From: Dokdonella sp.
Lineage (GTDB): Bacteria > Pseudomonadota > Gammaproteobacteria > Xanthomonadales > Rhodanobacteraceae
Direction: 5' to 3'
Assembly: GCA_024707225.1 (NCBI GenBank)
Contig: JANQAE010000001.1
Span: 1,550,001 to 1,614,000 of the forward strand
DNA length: 64,000 nt
Position 1 is the stretch's first letter. Every line of letters starts with the position of its first letter. The position numbers and the translations under genes were made by a program. The notes beneath the pieces were generated by a model, which saw nothing but the letters and a program-made list of their open reading frames with translations, made no database searches and was not told the origin of the DNA. Positions 51,218 through 60,785 of the stretch are shown piece after piece.

Positions 51218-51955
51218 TCAATTCCCGTAGAACTGCACGGGATAGGGCGTGTACGGCGTGCCCTCGCCGATGAAACGTCGGCGCACCTCGCGCGAGCGTT
51301 CGACGGCGGCCGCCTGGCGCGCCAGCTCGAGCGAGGCCGCGCGCTCCTGCGTCAGCTGCAACTGTTGCCCCTGGATCGTCTGCTTGGCCTGCAGCGCGAG
51401 CAGCTGGTTCATCGCCTGCATCGTCTGCAAGGCGCCTTCCGCCGACTGGCTGCGGTTGACCAGATCGGTCAGCATTTCCTGGTCATCACGGACCAGCGCA
51501 GACACCTGAGCCTGCACCCGCATCGCCGTGTGCAGACCCTGAAGCGTGAACTTCCAGCGCTCACGTGCATCCTGGTACATCTGGTCGCCGCTGACCGTCT
51601 CGGCGTACTCCTCCGGGTACAGCATCTGGAACTGGTGATCGAGGTTCTGGACGTCGAAGGCCAAGCCCTCGGCCTCGGCGATCAGCCGCTGGGTCGTCGC
51701 CAGCGCGGAACGCAACCGATCAACGACCGTGAAATCGAGGTTCGCCAGATTGCGCGCCTGGTTGGTCAGCATCCGGGCTTCGTTCTGCAGCTGCTGGATC
51801 TGGTTGTTGACCTGCTCCAGGGCCTGGATCGCGGTGATGGTGTTCTGGATCAGATTCACCGGGTCGACGAAGGTGACGGCGGACGCGGGCGGCGCGGACA
51901 GGACGGCGATCGACAGCGCGGCGGCGAGCGATGCGGACAGCAGACGGGTCTTCAT
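51218..51955 (-). CDS. trbJ: TrbJ/VirB5-type conjugal transfer protein
   Basis: 245 residues with a signal peptide (MKTRLLSASLAAALSIAVLS, cleavage after ASA). The mature part is mostly helical: TFVDPVNLIQNTITAIQALE and repeated Gln-rich coiled segments, then FQMLYPEEYAETVSG-like blocks, typical for TrbJ. It is a periplasmic or pilus-tip component. The start overlaps the trbE stop as ATGA. Confidence 0.9.
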   Translation of the reverse strand: MKTRLLSASLAAALSIAVLSAPPASAVTFVDPVNLIQNTITAIQALEQVNNQIQQLQNEARMLTNQARNLANLDFTVVDRLRSALATTQRLIAEAEGLAFDVQNLDHQFQMLYPEEYAETVSGDQMYQDARERWKFTLQGLHTAMRVQAQVSALVRDDQEMLTDLVNRSQSAEGALQTMQAMNQLLALQAKQTIQGQQLQLTQERAASLELARQAAAVERSREVRRRFIGEGTPYTPYPVQFYGN

Positions 51956-54396
51956 GGCGAGTTCTCCGAAAGTCGAGGGACGGACGCTGCGGTCGGCGCC
52001 GATGACAGCAGGTCGGCCGCCCAGTCCAGGCGGCGATGGCGCAGCCAGGCGCCGGCGAAGCCCGACGTGCCGGCGTCCCGCAGCACGCGGTCGATGTCAC
52101 GCTGGTCCTGGGGCGTGGACGCGCCGGCGAACGCCAGTGCCACGTCCCCAAGGTCCAGGTCGAACAGGCGATTGCCGAGCCGCGACTGGTAGTAGTAGTC
52201 GCGCTTGGGCTCGGCGGTCGCGACGATTTCGATCTGTCGTGCGTTGAGCCCGAACGACTCGTAGATCGAGCGGATCAGCGGCTCGGTCGCCTGCGGGTTT
52301 GGCAGGAAGATGCGGGTGGGGCAGCTCTCGATGAGCGCCGCCGCAATCCCCGAGTCCTTGATGTCGGCGAGCGATTGCGTATCGAAGATCACCGAGACCT
52401 GCTTCTTGCGCAGCGTCTTGAGCCACTTGCGCAGCCGCGCCTCGAACAGCGGATCGTCGAGCAGAACCCACACCTCGCCCAGCAGCAGCACGGTCGGCGC
52501 ACCGTCAAACCGTTCCTCCAGCCGCTGGAACAGGTACTCCAGCACCGCCACGGTGGCGGCCTTGCTGTGCATGAGGTCCGCCATCTCGAAGCACTGCACG
52601 TCGGCGTCGCCGATCCGTTCGTGGTCGGCATCGAGCAGCCGTCCGTGCGCGCCGCCGAGGACGTAAGGCGCGATCGCCTGCCGCAGCGCGTTCGATTGCA
52701 GCAGCACGGAGAAGCCGGTCAGCGTGCGCTGTTCGACCGGGGCGCTGGCGAGACTGCCGAGCGCCGACCAGACCGCCGCCCGCTCGTCCGGGCCGACGGT
52801 CACGCCCTCGTGCCGTAGCCGCGCTTCGATCCATTCGGCTGCCGACGTGCGATGGGCGGGTTGATCGATGCGCGCCAACGGCTGGAAGGCGACACCGCTG
52901 TCGGCACCCAGATCGTAGTGCTCGCCGCCCAGCCCGAGGATCGTGGCGCGGATCGAGCGATCGACGTCGAACGCGAAGATGCGCGCACCGGGATAGCGGC
53001 GGAACTGCATCGCCAGCGTCGCGATCAGCACCGACTTGCCCGAGCCGGTCGGGCCGACCACCATTGCGTGCCCGACGTCACCGACGTGCGTCACCAGCCG
53101 GAACGGCGTGGCGCCCTCGGTGCGGGTCACGATCAGCGGCGGGCCGTCCAGATGCGCGTTGCGCTCCGGCCCCGCCCAGACCGCCGAGACCGGGATCATG
53201 TGCGCCAGGTTCAGCGTCGAGACGATCGGCTGGCGCACGTTGGCGTAGGTGTGGCCCGGCACCGACGACAGCCACGCCTCGACCGCGTTCAAGGTCTCCG
53301 GCATCGTGACGAAGCCACGCCCCTGGATCACCCGCTCGATCTGGCGCAGCTTCTCGTCGGCGCCATCGGGATCGGCGTCGAGCACGGTCACCGTCGCGGT
53401 CACGTAGCCGTAGGCCACCTGGTCGCCGCCCAACTCCTGCATGGCCGCGTCGGCGTCGGCCGCCTTGTTGCTGGCGTCCGTGTCGAGCAACGGCGACTCC
53501 TGCTGGAAGATCGTCTCGCGCAGCAACGCGAGCACGCTCTTGCGCTTGGCGAACCATTGCCGGCGCAACCGCGCCAGCTCGCGCTCGGCTTCGGACTTCT
53601 CCAGGCACAGGAAGCGCGTGGACCAGCGATAGGCGAAGCCGAGCCGGTTGAGGTCGTCGAGCAGGCCCGGCCAGGTCGAGGTCGGAAAGCCGCGCACGGT
53701 CGCCACGCGCAGGTGTGCATCGCCGAGCATCGGCGCCAGCCCGCCGATCAGCGGGCAGTCGGTCAGCAGCGCGTCGAGGTGGAACGGCACTTCCGGTACG
53801 GCGACGCGATGCCGGCGCGTGGACACCGTACCGTGCAGGTAGGTCAGCGTCTGGCCGTCGTCGAGCCAGGCGATCTCCGGCATGACGCCATCGAGCAGGT
53901 CGAAGATCCGGTCGGTCTCGGCGACGAACGCCTTCAGGCGCTCGTGCCAGTCCACGCCGCGCGTGGCCGCATCCTGGTACAACAGCTTGGCGGCACGCGC
54001 CCGCGATTCCTCGGGCGGCAGGTGCAGCAGCGTCAGGTGGTAGCGGGCCTCGTAGTGGCTGCCGGCCTCGTCGAACGCCGCGCGCCGCTCCTCGTCCACC
54101 AGCCAGGACACCGGATCGGGGAACGTCGAGTGCGGATAGTCCGCCGCAGGCCGGCGTTCGGCATCGACGAACAAGGCCCAACCCGATCCGAGCCGGCGCA
54201 GCGCGTTGTTCACACGGGCCGAGGTGTCGATGAGTTCGCCCTGCGTGGCGCTGTCGAGGTCCGGACCGCGAAACCGCGCGATTCGCATGAATGCCCCGTC
54301 CTTGTTAAGGACCACACCGCGCGCGACCAGGCCGGCCCAGGGTAGCCAGTCGGCGAGCTGCGCTGGACGCTGGCGGTATTCGGCAAGGTTCATCAT
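51952..54396 (-). CDS. trbE: TrbE/VirB4-type conjugation ATPase (altered Walker B)
   Basis: 814 residues from MMNLAEYRQRPAQLADWLPW. The N-terminal CagE/TrbE domain is followed by the ATPase part with Walker A VVGPTGSGKSVLIATLAMQ near residue 450 and VSVIFDTQSLADIKDSGI downstream. The Walker B region reads VLLLGEVWVLLDDP where relatives have LLLDEAW, so the first acidic residue is replaced by Gly. If real, ATP hydrolysis could be weakened; a base error is also possible. The protein energises assembly of the mating channel. A longer frame to 54603 overlaps trbD and is not used. Confidence 0.92.
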   Translation of the reverse strand: MMNLAEYRQRPAQLADWLPWAGLVARGVVLNKDGAFMRIARFRGPDLDSATQGELIDTSARVNNALRRLGSGWALFVDAERRPAADYPHSTFPDPVSWLVDEERRAAFDEAGSHYEARYHLTLLHLPPEESRARAAKLLYQDAATRGVDWHERLKAFVAETDRIFDLLDGVMPEIAWLDDGQTLTYLHGTVSTRRHRVAVPEVPFHLDALLTDCPLIGGLAPMLGDAHLRVATVRGFPTSTWPGLLDDLNRLGFAYRWSTRFLCLEKSEAERELARLRRQWFAKRKSVLALLRETIFQQESPLLDTDASNKAADADAAMQELGGDQVAYGYVTATVTVLDADPDGADEKLRQIERVIQGRGFVTMPETLNAVEAWLSSVPGHTYANVRQPIVSTLNLAHMIPVSAVWAGPERNAHLDGPPLIVTRTEGATPFRLVTHVGDVGHAMVVGPTGSGKSVLIATLAMQFRRYPGARIFAFDVDRSIRATILGLGGEHYDLGADSGVAFQPLARIDQPAHRTSAAEWIEARLRHEGVTVGPDERAAVWSALGSLASAPVEQRTLTGFSVLLQSNALRQAIAPYVLGGAHGRLLDADHERIGDADVQCFEMADLMHSKAATVAVLEYLFQRLEERFDGAPTVLLLGEVWVLLDDPLFEARLRKWLKTLRKKQVSVIFDTQSLADIKDSGIAAALIESCPTRIFLPNPQATEPLIRSIYESFGLNARQIEIVATAEPKRDYYYQSRLGNRLFDLDLGDVALAFAGASTPQDQRDIDRVLRDAGTSGFAGAWLRHRRLDWAADLLSSAPTAASVPRLSENSP

Positions 54397-54406
54397 CGCC
54401 CTGCCC

Positions 54407-54670
54407 CTATGCGTCCAGCAGCGGCCGCTGCCGCAGGTGCCGCGCGAACACGGCCATGAACTGCGCATCGACGCGCGCGCCCCACACCGCCAGCGCATGG
54501 CCGACGATCCACAGCGCGATGCCGGGCAACCAAAGCTGCAGGCCGAGACCCACGGCCGCCGCAAGCGTGCCGTTGGCGATCGCGACCGTGCGCGGCGCAC
54601 CACCGAGCAGGATCGGCTCGGTCAGCGAGCGGTGCAGCGGCACCTCGAAACCGGGCAGGTCGCCACTCAT
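54407..54670 (-). CDS. trbD: TrbD/VirB3-type conjugal transfer protein
   Basis: 87 residues: MSGDLPGFEVPLHRSLTEPI, then a hydrophobic hairpin (TLAAAVGLGLQLWLPGIALW, IVGHALAVWGA). This matches the VirB3-like TrbD family in length and motif LTEPILLGGAPR. It is an inner-membrane part of the transfer apparatus. Its start overlaps the trbC stop as ATGA. Confidence 0.88.
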   Translation of the reverse strand: MSGDLPGFEVPLHRSLTEPILLGGAPRTVAIANGTLAAAVGLGLQLWLPGIALWIVGHALAVWGARVDAQFMAVFARHLRQRPLLDA

Positions 54671-55044
54671 ACGACCGCACCGCCCGAGAACGAAAAGAAC
54701 GACAGGAAGAACGACGAGGCCGCGAAGGCGATCGAGAGACCGAACACGATCTGGATGAGCTTGCGGAAGCCGCCGGAGGTGTCGCCGAACGCGAGCGCCA
54801 GGCCGGTCGCGATAATGATGATGACCGCGACGATGCGCGCCACCGGCCCCTGGATCGAATCGAGGATCGATTGCAGCGGGTCTTCCCACGGCATCGACGA
54901 TCCGGCGGCCTGCGCCGTACCGGCGCTCACCAGCATGACCGCCGCCAGCAGCAGGCCGCGGTGCGCCGGCCCGGCCAGCTGGCGCAGGCGCGAAAGGATG
55001 GGAAACGGATTGACGGAAAAGCGCAATGCATGGACGTGCGTCAT
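54667..55044 (-). CDS. trbC: TrbC/VirB2-type conjugative pilin
   Basis: 125 residues. A long N-terminal signal region (with LLLAAVMLVSAGTAQAAG) precedes the pilin core: SSMPWEDPLQSILDSIQGPV, then two hydrophobic helices (ARIVAVIIIIATGLALAFG and LIQIVFGLSIAFAASSFF) joined by the DTSGGFRK loop. This is the expected pattern for a VirB2/TrbC pilin. Start follows the trbB stop closely. Confidence 0.9.
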   Translation of the reverse strand: MTHVHALRFSVNPFPILSRLRQLAGPAHRGLLLAAVMLVSAGTAQAAGSSMPWEDPLQSILDSIQGPVARIVAVIIIIATGLALAFGDTSGGFRKLIQIVFGLSIAFAASSFFLSFFSFSGGAVV

Positions 55045-56086
55045 GGCAAGCCTCCTGGGCGGTTTGCGGATCGGGAAGTGAACGTGGGTGGCGCGGAAGG
55101 CGGCGCGGCCAGCGCGTCCACCAGGTGATAGCCGTCGGCGTCGAACCCGACGACGCGGCTGATGCTGTCGATACGGCGGGTGCGCCCGCGCCCCGTGATG
55201 AGCACGACGACGTTCACCGCTTCGGCGATCAGGGCCGCGGCGCGGCCAGGGCCACCTCGAGAATCAGCTGCTCGATGCGAAGCAGGCCGCCCTGCGCCGA
55301 GCCGCCGTGGAGCGTCGCGATGCCGCCGGGATGTCCGGTGCCCCACACCTTCACCAGGTCCAGGGCTTCGCCGCCGCGTACCTCGCCGACCGCTACCCGG
55401 TCAGGGCGGAATCGCATCGCCGCGCGCACCAGGTCGGCCATCGAGACGACGCCGGGCAGCGTGCGCAGCGATACGTGGTCGCGCGCCACGCATTGCAGTT
55501 CCACGGTGTCTTCGAGCACCAGCACGCGATCGCCGGTCGCCGCGATCTCGGCGAGCAGCGCGTTGGCCAGCGTCGTCTTGCCGGTACTGGTGCCGCCGAC
55601 GATCAGGATGTTCTGCCGCTCGCGCACGGCGCGCACCAGAAAGCCCGCCTGCGCCGCGGTCATCATCCCTTCGGTCACGTAGCGCTCCAGCGGGATCACG
55701 CCGACCGCGTGCTTGCGCAGCGCGAAGGTCGGCGCCGGCGCGGCTGGCGGCAGCACGCCCTCGAAGCGTTCGCCGGTCTCCGGCAGCTCGGCGCTCAAGA
55801 GCGGCTTGGCCCGGTGGACCTCGGCGCCGACGTGCGAAGCCACCAGGCGGATGATCCGCTCGCCGTCGGCCTGCGACAGTCGCGCGCCCAGCGGTGCGCG
55901 CCCGCTCGTCAGCCGGTCGACCCACAGCGAGCCATCCGGGTTGAGCATGACTTCCACCACGTCCGGCTCGTCCAGCGCCGCGGCGATCAGCGGTCCCATT
56001 GCCGAGCGCAGCATGCGGATGCGCCGGTCCAGCGACGTGGCAAAGGCGGAACGCGTCTCCGGCGCCGCCTGCGGCACGGCGCTCAT
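55041..56086 (-). CDS. trbB: TrbB/VirB11-type conjugation ATPase (apparent frameshift)
   Basis: About 348 residues when one lost base near 55235 is restored. N-terminal MSAVPQAAPETRSAFATSLD, domain with EVMLNPDGSLWVDRLTSG, Walker A ILIVGGTSTGKTTLANALL, the Asp box VLVLEDTVELQC, Walker B RPDRVAVGEVRGGEALDLVK and His box GHPGGIATLHGGSAQGGL. After LRIEQLILEVALAAP the frame is lost; the other frame gives ALIAEAVNVVVLITGRGRTR and a normal tail. Uncorrected, the frame ends at 55229. The start overlaps the upstream copG stop as ATGA. Confidence 0.9.
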
Positions 56087-56546
56087 GACGCACGCTCCTG
56101 CGCCGCGAGCGCCGCGCCGCATCGTCCAACCGTGCCGTATCGGGCTGCAGTTCCTCCACGACGTCGCGCACCAGGCTGCGCCCGCGCAGCAGGTGCCGGC
56201 CGAGCTGCTCGACGAACTCGCCGAAGCGGGCCTTGCCCTGCGCCTGCGCGGCGTCCCGATGCGCTTCGGCGACCGGCACGGTGACGGTCAGGTAGTACCG
56301 GACGAACAGCGCGACGGTCTCGATCAGGATGTTCTGGTCGCGTTCCAGGCGTTCGATCTGCCGGGACAGGCGATCCAGGCGCTTGGCCATCGCCGCCTCG
56401 CGCCGGTCGCCGGCGTCCGGCGACAGCCAGGACGCCAGCGCCGCCGCGACGATCGAGGACTTGGACACGCCCTTCATGGCGGCCAGCTCGTCGAGCCGGC
56501 GGGCATGCTCGGGCTGGATAAAAAGGTTGAGGCGGGCCTGACTCAT
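56083..56546 (-). CDS. CopG/ribbon-helix-helix protein of the conjugation operon (apparent frameshift)
   Basis: About 154 residues: MSQARLNLFIQPEHARRLDE and AAMKGVSKSSIVAAALASWL form a ribbon-helix-helix DNA-binding domain. A helical region follows (LDRLSRQIERLERDQNILIE, then VEQLGRHLLRGRSLV). The tail joins LQPDTARLDDAA to LAAQERAS after one missing base near 56111, which places the stop exactly at the trbB start (ATGA). Without correction the frame runs on through trbB. A CopG-like gene between traG and trbB is typical for Tn4371-family elements; it may regulate the operon. Confidence 0.82.
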
Positions 56547-58598
56547 AGCCGGATTCCATCGTCGGGATCGAGGGACGCCAGCCGAGCCGAGCGTTGCAGG
56601 GCGGGATCGAATTGGCGCGGAAGCGAAAGCGGACCGTCGTCGTCGTCGAGCAGCGATAGGTCGGTGACCGTCGGCTCGGGAGCGGCGCGGTAATCCGATA
56701 CCTCGGCCAGCTCCGGCTGCTGGCGCGGGCCGCCGTCCTCGGGAGCTTCGTCCGCGCGCGCAGGCGCCAAGCGCGGCTCGGGCGCCGCCAGCGGTGCGCG
56801 GCCGCTCCAGTCGTCGGCGCGTTGCGGCGGTGCATCGGCGTAGTGCCCAGCCGTCAGCACCGGCGGGGGAGCACGCGCCGGGTGAAGTTCAGATCCTCGT
56901 AGAACCGCAGCTTGCCCGCCTTAATAGGCGGGTGGCCCTGGAGACCATCACGACGGCCTCGTCGGGCGGCAGCTGCATCACTTCGCCCGGCGTCAGCAGC
57001 GCCCGCGCGGTCTCCTGCCGCGAGACCATCAGATGCCCGAGCCACGGCGCCAGCCGGTGTCCGGCGTAGTTGCGCTGCGCGCGCAGCTCGGTCGCCGTGC
57101 CAAGCATTTCCGAGACGCGCTTGGCGGTGCGCTCGTCGTTCGTCGCGAACGTGATGCGCACATGGCTGTTGTCCAGGATCGAGTGGTTGACGCCGTAGGC
57201 TTTGTCGATCTGGTTGAGCGATTGGGAGATGAGGTAGCTGCGAATGCCGTAGCCGGCGATGTAAGCCAGCGCGGTCTCGAAGAAGTCCAGCCGGCCGAGC
57301 GCCGGAAACTCATCGAGCATCAGCAGCAGTTCGCGCTTGCGCTCGATGCCGTCCGAGCCGTCGAGCGATTCGGTCAGGCGCCGGCCGATCTGGTTGAGGA
57401 TCAGTCGCACCAGCGGCTTGGTGCGCGAAATGTCCGACGGCGGCACGACCAGGTAGAGCGACACCGGATGCTCGGCCGCGATCAGATCGGCGATGCGCCA
57501 GTCGCAGCGCGACGTGACCTCGGCGACCGTCGGATCACGGTAAAGGCCGAGGAAGCTCATCGCCGTGGACAGCACGCCCGAGCGCTCGTTGTCGGACTTG
57601 TTGAGCACTTCGCGTGCGGCCGAGGCGACGACCGGATGCGGCGCCTCGCCCAAGTGCTGCGTCGTCATCATCCGGCGCAGCGTCAGCTCGAACGGGCACG
57701 CCGGGTCGGACAGGAAATTGGCAACGCCGCGCAGCGTCTTGTCTGCACCGGCGTAGAGCACGTGCAGGATCGCGCCGACCAGCAACGCGTGGCTGGTCTT
57801 CTCCCAGTGATTGCGCCGCTCCAGCGCGCCTTCCGGATCGACGAGGATGTCGGCGATGTTCTGGACGTCGCGCACCTCGTGCGTGCCGCGGCGCACTTCC
57901 AGCAGCGGGTTGTACGCCGCGGACCGGGGATCAGTCGGATCGAAGCGCAAGCAGTGCGAGTAGCGCGAGCGCCAGCCCGCCGTCAGCGTCCAGTTCTCGC
58001 CCTTGATGTCGTGGACGACAACGGAGGACGGCCATGCCAACAGCGTCGGGACGACCAGACCCACGCCCTTGCCACTGCGCGTCGGTGCGAATGCGATGAC
58101 GTGCTCGGGGCCGGCGTGGCGCAGGTAGCGCAGCGTGCGGCCGAGCATGCGGCCGAGGAACACGCCGGTCGGCCCGGTCAGTCCGGCGCGCGCGATCTCC
58201 TTCTCATCGGCCCAGCGCGCCGAGCCGTAGGTCGTGACCAGGCGCGACTGGCGCGAGCGCCACACCGACATCGCGATCGCGACGAGGACGGACAGCAGGC
58301 CGCTGCCGCCGGCAATCGCCCCGCCCACGTCGAAAATGTCCGGCGCGTAGCCGTCGAAAAAGAACCACCACTCAAACAGCCGCCACGGGTGATAGACCGG
58401 CGTGCCAAACAGATCGAACCAGGGCGGACCCAGGCGTAGCTGGTAGCCGAGGGCCGCAGCCGTCCATTGCGTGGCGAACCACACACCGGCGAGGACGATG
58501 CCGATCACGGCACCGATCTGCCCGAACAGGACTTGCGTCCCTTGCATCCCGACCTCCGACAGCTTCCGATCGACACGCGACACAAGGACGTGCCGCAC
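56543..58598 (-). CDS. traG: TraG/VirD4-type coupling ATPase (two apparent frameshifts)
   Basis: About 686 residues. N-terminal transmembrane helices (VLFGQIGAVIGIVLAGVWFA and a second), Walker A FAPTRSGKGVGLVVPTLL, LRFDPTDPRSAAYNPL and Walker B ELLLMLDEFPALGRLDFFE, then QSLNQIDKAYGVNHSILDN. After DEAVVMVS near 56940 the frame is lost; a second frame gives GHPPIKAGKLRFYEDLNFTR. A third, after a C5 run near 56870, gives VLTAGHYADAPPQRADDWSG and the acidic C-terminal tail to 56543. Each join needs one lost base. Couples the relaxosome to the channel. The stop overlaps the copG start as ATGA, which supports the reconstruction. Confidence 0.88.
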
Positions 58599-58768
58599 GC
58601 GCGAAGTTCGGTGCAGAGTCGGTGTCGGTCAAAGACCGTTTTCGGGATAACGGTCGATCAAAACGGAAGAATTCGTGCCGCGTCGAAGGCGCGGCATGCG
58701 CGGCGTACACCAGCGCATGACGGCGTGTCGGCGAAAAATTTCACCGACTCGCCCGAAACGATCGCCGA

Positions 58769-59026
58769 TCAGAATTTAGGCGGGTCTTTCGGCGGTGTGT
58801 AGGGTGCCGTGGCGTCGTTGACAAATCGTTTACGCGTCGCCTCGGCCACGCGCAGGCACAGGTCCTCACCGACCTTCGCGCGTTCGAGCCGGCACTGCTG
58901 GCGCAGTTCCTTCAAGCGCACGGGATCGGCGGCCAGTTCCTCGACAGTCGGCAGGTCTTGGGGCGCCGGCGCCTGGCCACAAGCGGCCAGCGCCAGGATG
59001 CACAGCAGCAATGAGGCGTGCTTCAT
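58769..59026 (-). CDS. EexN-like entry-exclusion lipoprotein (second copy)
   Basis: 85 residues with a lipoprotein signal, MKHASLLLCILALAACGQAP, lipobox LAAC. The block ELAADPVRLKELRQQCRLER and GEDLCLRVAEATRKRF matches the trbK product at 50871-51206 almost position by position. Its start overlaps the LysR gene stop as ATGA, so the two are coupled. It stands upstream of traG. It may be an additional exclusion specificity. Confidence 0.8.
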   Translation of the reverse strand: MKHASLLLCILALAACGQAPAPQDLPTVEELAADPVRLKELRQQCRLERAKVGEDLCLRVAEATRKRFVNDATAPYTPPKDPPKF

Positions 59027-59967
59027 GGCTCGATCTCCTCCGGTGTATTGGGTCGGGTCGGAACGATACCGCCGTCGTCCTCCGGCGAGTCGAGGTGCGC
59101 GACACGCTCGACGAAGCGCGCCAACACCTGCGAAGGGTCTCGGCCGGGCCGCAGCAGGTAGGTGGTCAGCATCGGCGATCGTCCGGCGAGCGGCCGCGCG
59201 ACGACGCCCGGATGACGGCTGGCCGCGAGCTGCGAGGCGCCTGCGAGCCCGAGTGCGAACCCGGCCGCGACCAGCGTCATCATCAGGTCGAACGATGCGA
59301 CGCGATCGAGTACGAGCGGGTCCAGGTCCACGGCCCGCAGCGCCCGCTCGACCTGCCGCGCGTGGCCCTCGCACACCTGCGGGTCGCACAGCACCAGCGG
59401 GAAGCGCAGCACCTCGTCCAGCGGGATGCGGCTCAACGCCGCGAGGTCGTGTTGCGCCGGCAACGCGACGACCAGCGGATCGCGCCAGGCCGGCTCCGCC
59501 AAGAGACGATCCCCCACCTCGTCCGACTGCGCGAAGCCGACGTCGTAGAGATCGTCCTGCAGCCCTTTGATCTGCTGTGCCAGCGGCACCTCGTACAGGC
59601 GGAACTCCACGTCGGGCTCCTCCTGCCGGCACTGCGCCAGCAAGGCCGGCAGCCGCGAGGGCGTGATGCCATCGGACAGCGCGATGCGCAGCTGGGCCTC
59701 GCAGCCGTTGGCGCCGGCCTTCGCCGCGTCGCGGGCCTGCTGGACGGCCGCGAACACGCGCGGAACGTGCGCCAGCAGCAGTTCGCCGGCACGGGTCAGC
59801 CGCGTGGTACGCGTGGTGCGTGCGAACAGCTGCGCGCCGAGGTCTTCTTCCAGTTCCTTGATCGCGCGCGACAGCGGCGACTGCTCCATGTGCAGTCGGT
59901 CGGCCGCACGCGCGAAGCTCAATTCTTCCGCGACGGCGAGAAAGCAGCGCAGGTGCCGGAGTTCCAT
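59023..59967 (-). CDS. LysR-family regulator of the conjugation module
   Basis: 314 residues. N-terminal winged HTH MELRHLRCFLAVAEELSFAR with AADRLHMEQSPLSRAIKELE, then a LysR substrate domain (LRIALSDGITPSRLPALLAQ). It is first in a minus-strand series leading to the EexN-like gene and traG. A LysR-type 'traR' gene is usual upstream of traG in Tn4371-type elements, so it may control transfer; effector unknown. Confidence 0.87.
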   Translation of the reverse strand: MELRHLRCFLAVAEELSFARAADRLHMEQSPLSRAIKELEEDLGAQLFARTTRTTRLTRAGELLLAHVPRVFAAVQQARDAAKAGANGCEAQLRIALSDGITPSRLPALLAQCRQEEPDVEFRLYEVPLAQQIKGLQDDLYDVGFAQSDEVGDRLLAEPAWRDPLVVALPAQHDLAALSRIPLDEVLRFPLVLCDPQVCEGHARQVERALRAVDLDPLVLDRVASFDLMMTLVAAGFALGLAGASQLAASRHPGVVARPLAGRSPMLTTYLLRPGRDPSQVLARFVERVAHLDSPEDDGGIVPTRPNTPEEIEP

Positions 59968-60785
59968 CGGCCATGCTCCCGGTGGTCTGGATGCTTCCCG
60001 AAGCGTTCGCGCGGTGACCGCGCGCCATGCACCGACAGAGCGCCCGTCCCGAGCGCATGGGTTCCCGCGTGGGACGAGCGGCGGCGCGGCAGCGCCGAGC
60101 GCATTCGGAACCTAAGCGGCCAGTGTAGCGCCAGCTTTGGGCCATGCGCCGGTCTCGCATCGCCGGCTATCGGCGCCAAGCGCCGCCTGATCGTGCGGCC
60201 TGGCCCCTCTGCGTCGTTGCATGCGCCCTCCCCTACCGCTGCTTTCGTACGAGGGCGACGGGAGTTCGCTCGGGGCCTTGTAGGAAATATCCTACGCAGG
60301 GTCGGGGGGATTTCTTACGGCGTCGTCAGTCGCCAATGACCGCGAGCATCCCCGTCGAAGCCCGGAGGCTGCGCGCTGCGTTCGATGGTGGGCGAAAGCC
60401 TTTACATGCTGCGCGGTCTTCATGTGCGGTTGCGCACGGAATTGGGCTGTAGCGGGTCGATACGCTCGGAACCAGGGCGAGGGAGCTACGTGTGAACAAG
60501 GAGTTTTCCGATGAGAGCCAGGGGCTCGCGGAGCGGGCGGCCGTGCGATGACGCGCGCCGCTCACGGACGGACTGGGTGTCCGCATCCCGTACGGTGAAG
60601 ACACGTCGGCGAGGCGCCAGCGATAGTGACGGCGCGCCCGCAAGCGAACGCCTCAAGGTGCTGAGGACGGCACGGTCCGACGACCTTAACCGTCGCACTC
60701 GACGGGTGCCCCGCATCCCCGCGCTGCTGACCGAATCGCTGGCGACACGCCGACGCTGATTCGGCACGCAAGGAGGAGCAACCCG
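59968..60785. other. Non-coding stretch between conjugation and lasso modules
   Basis: About 820 bases without a convincing gene. It contains the palindrome GTAGGAAATATCCTAC at 60280-60295. A short frame from 60511 has an AAGGAG box, but its Arg/Ser-rich product looks like a GC-driven frame. A different short frame from GTG 60492 is stopped after 19 residues. No integrase, tRNA or oriT was recognised here. Confidence 0.45.
60280..60295. promoter_or_regulatory. 16-base palindrome GTAGGA-N4-TCCTAC
   Basis: Perfect 6-base arms around AATA. It resembles binding sites of LuxR/NarL-type response regulators (TAGGA-N4-TCCTA). It lies between the LysR and GntR-like genes, about 310 bases before the divergent LysR start's right side and 500 bases before the GntR-like gene. 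Confidence 0.4.

Noticed and set aside
55401-56546. Single 381-codon gene from the copG start through trbB
   Set aside because: Only the first ~145 residues are protein-like; the rest is an out-of-frame reading of trbB.
60511-60759. Short frame with AAGGAG before the GntR-like gene
   Set aside because: Arg/Ser-rich product without homologue-like pattern; the ribosome site may be chance. Kept only as a note in the intergenic entry.
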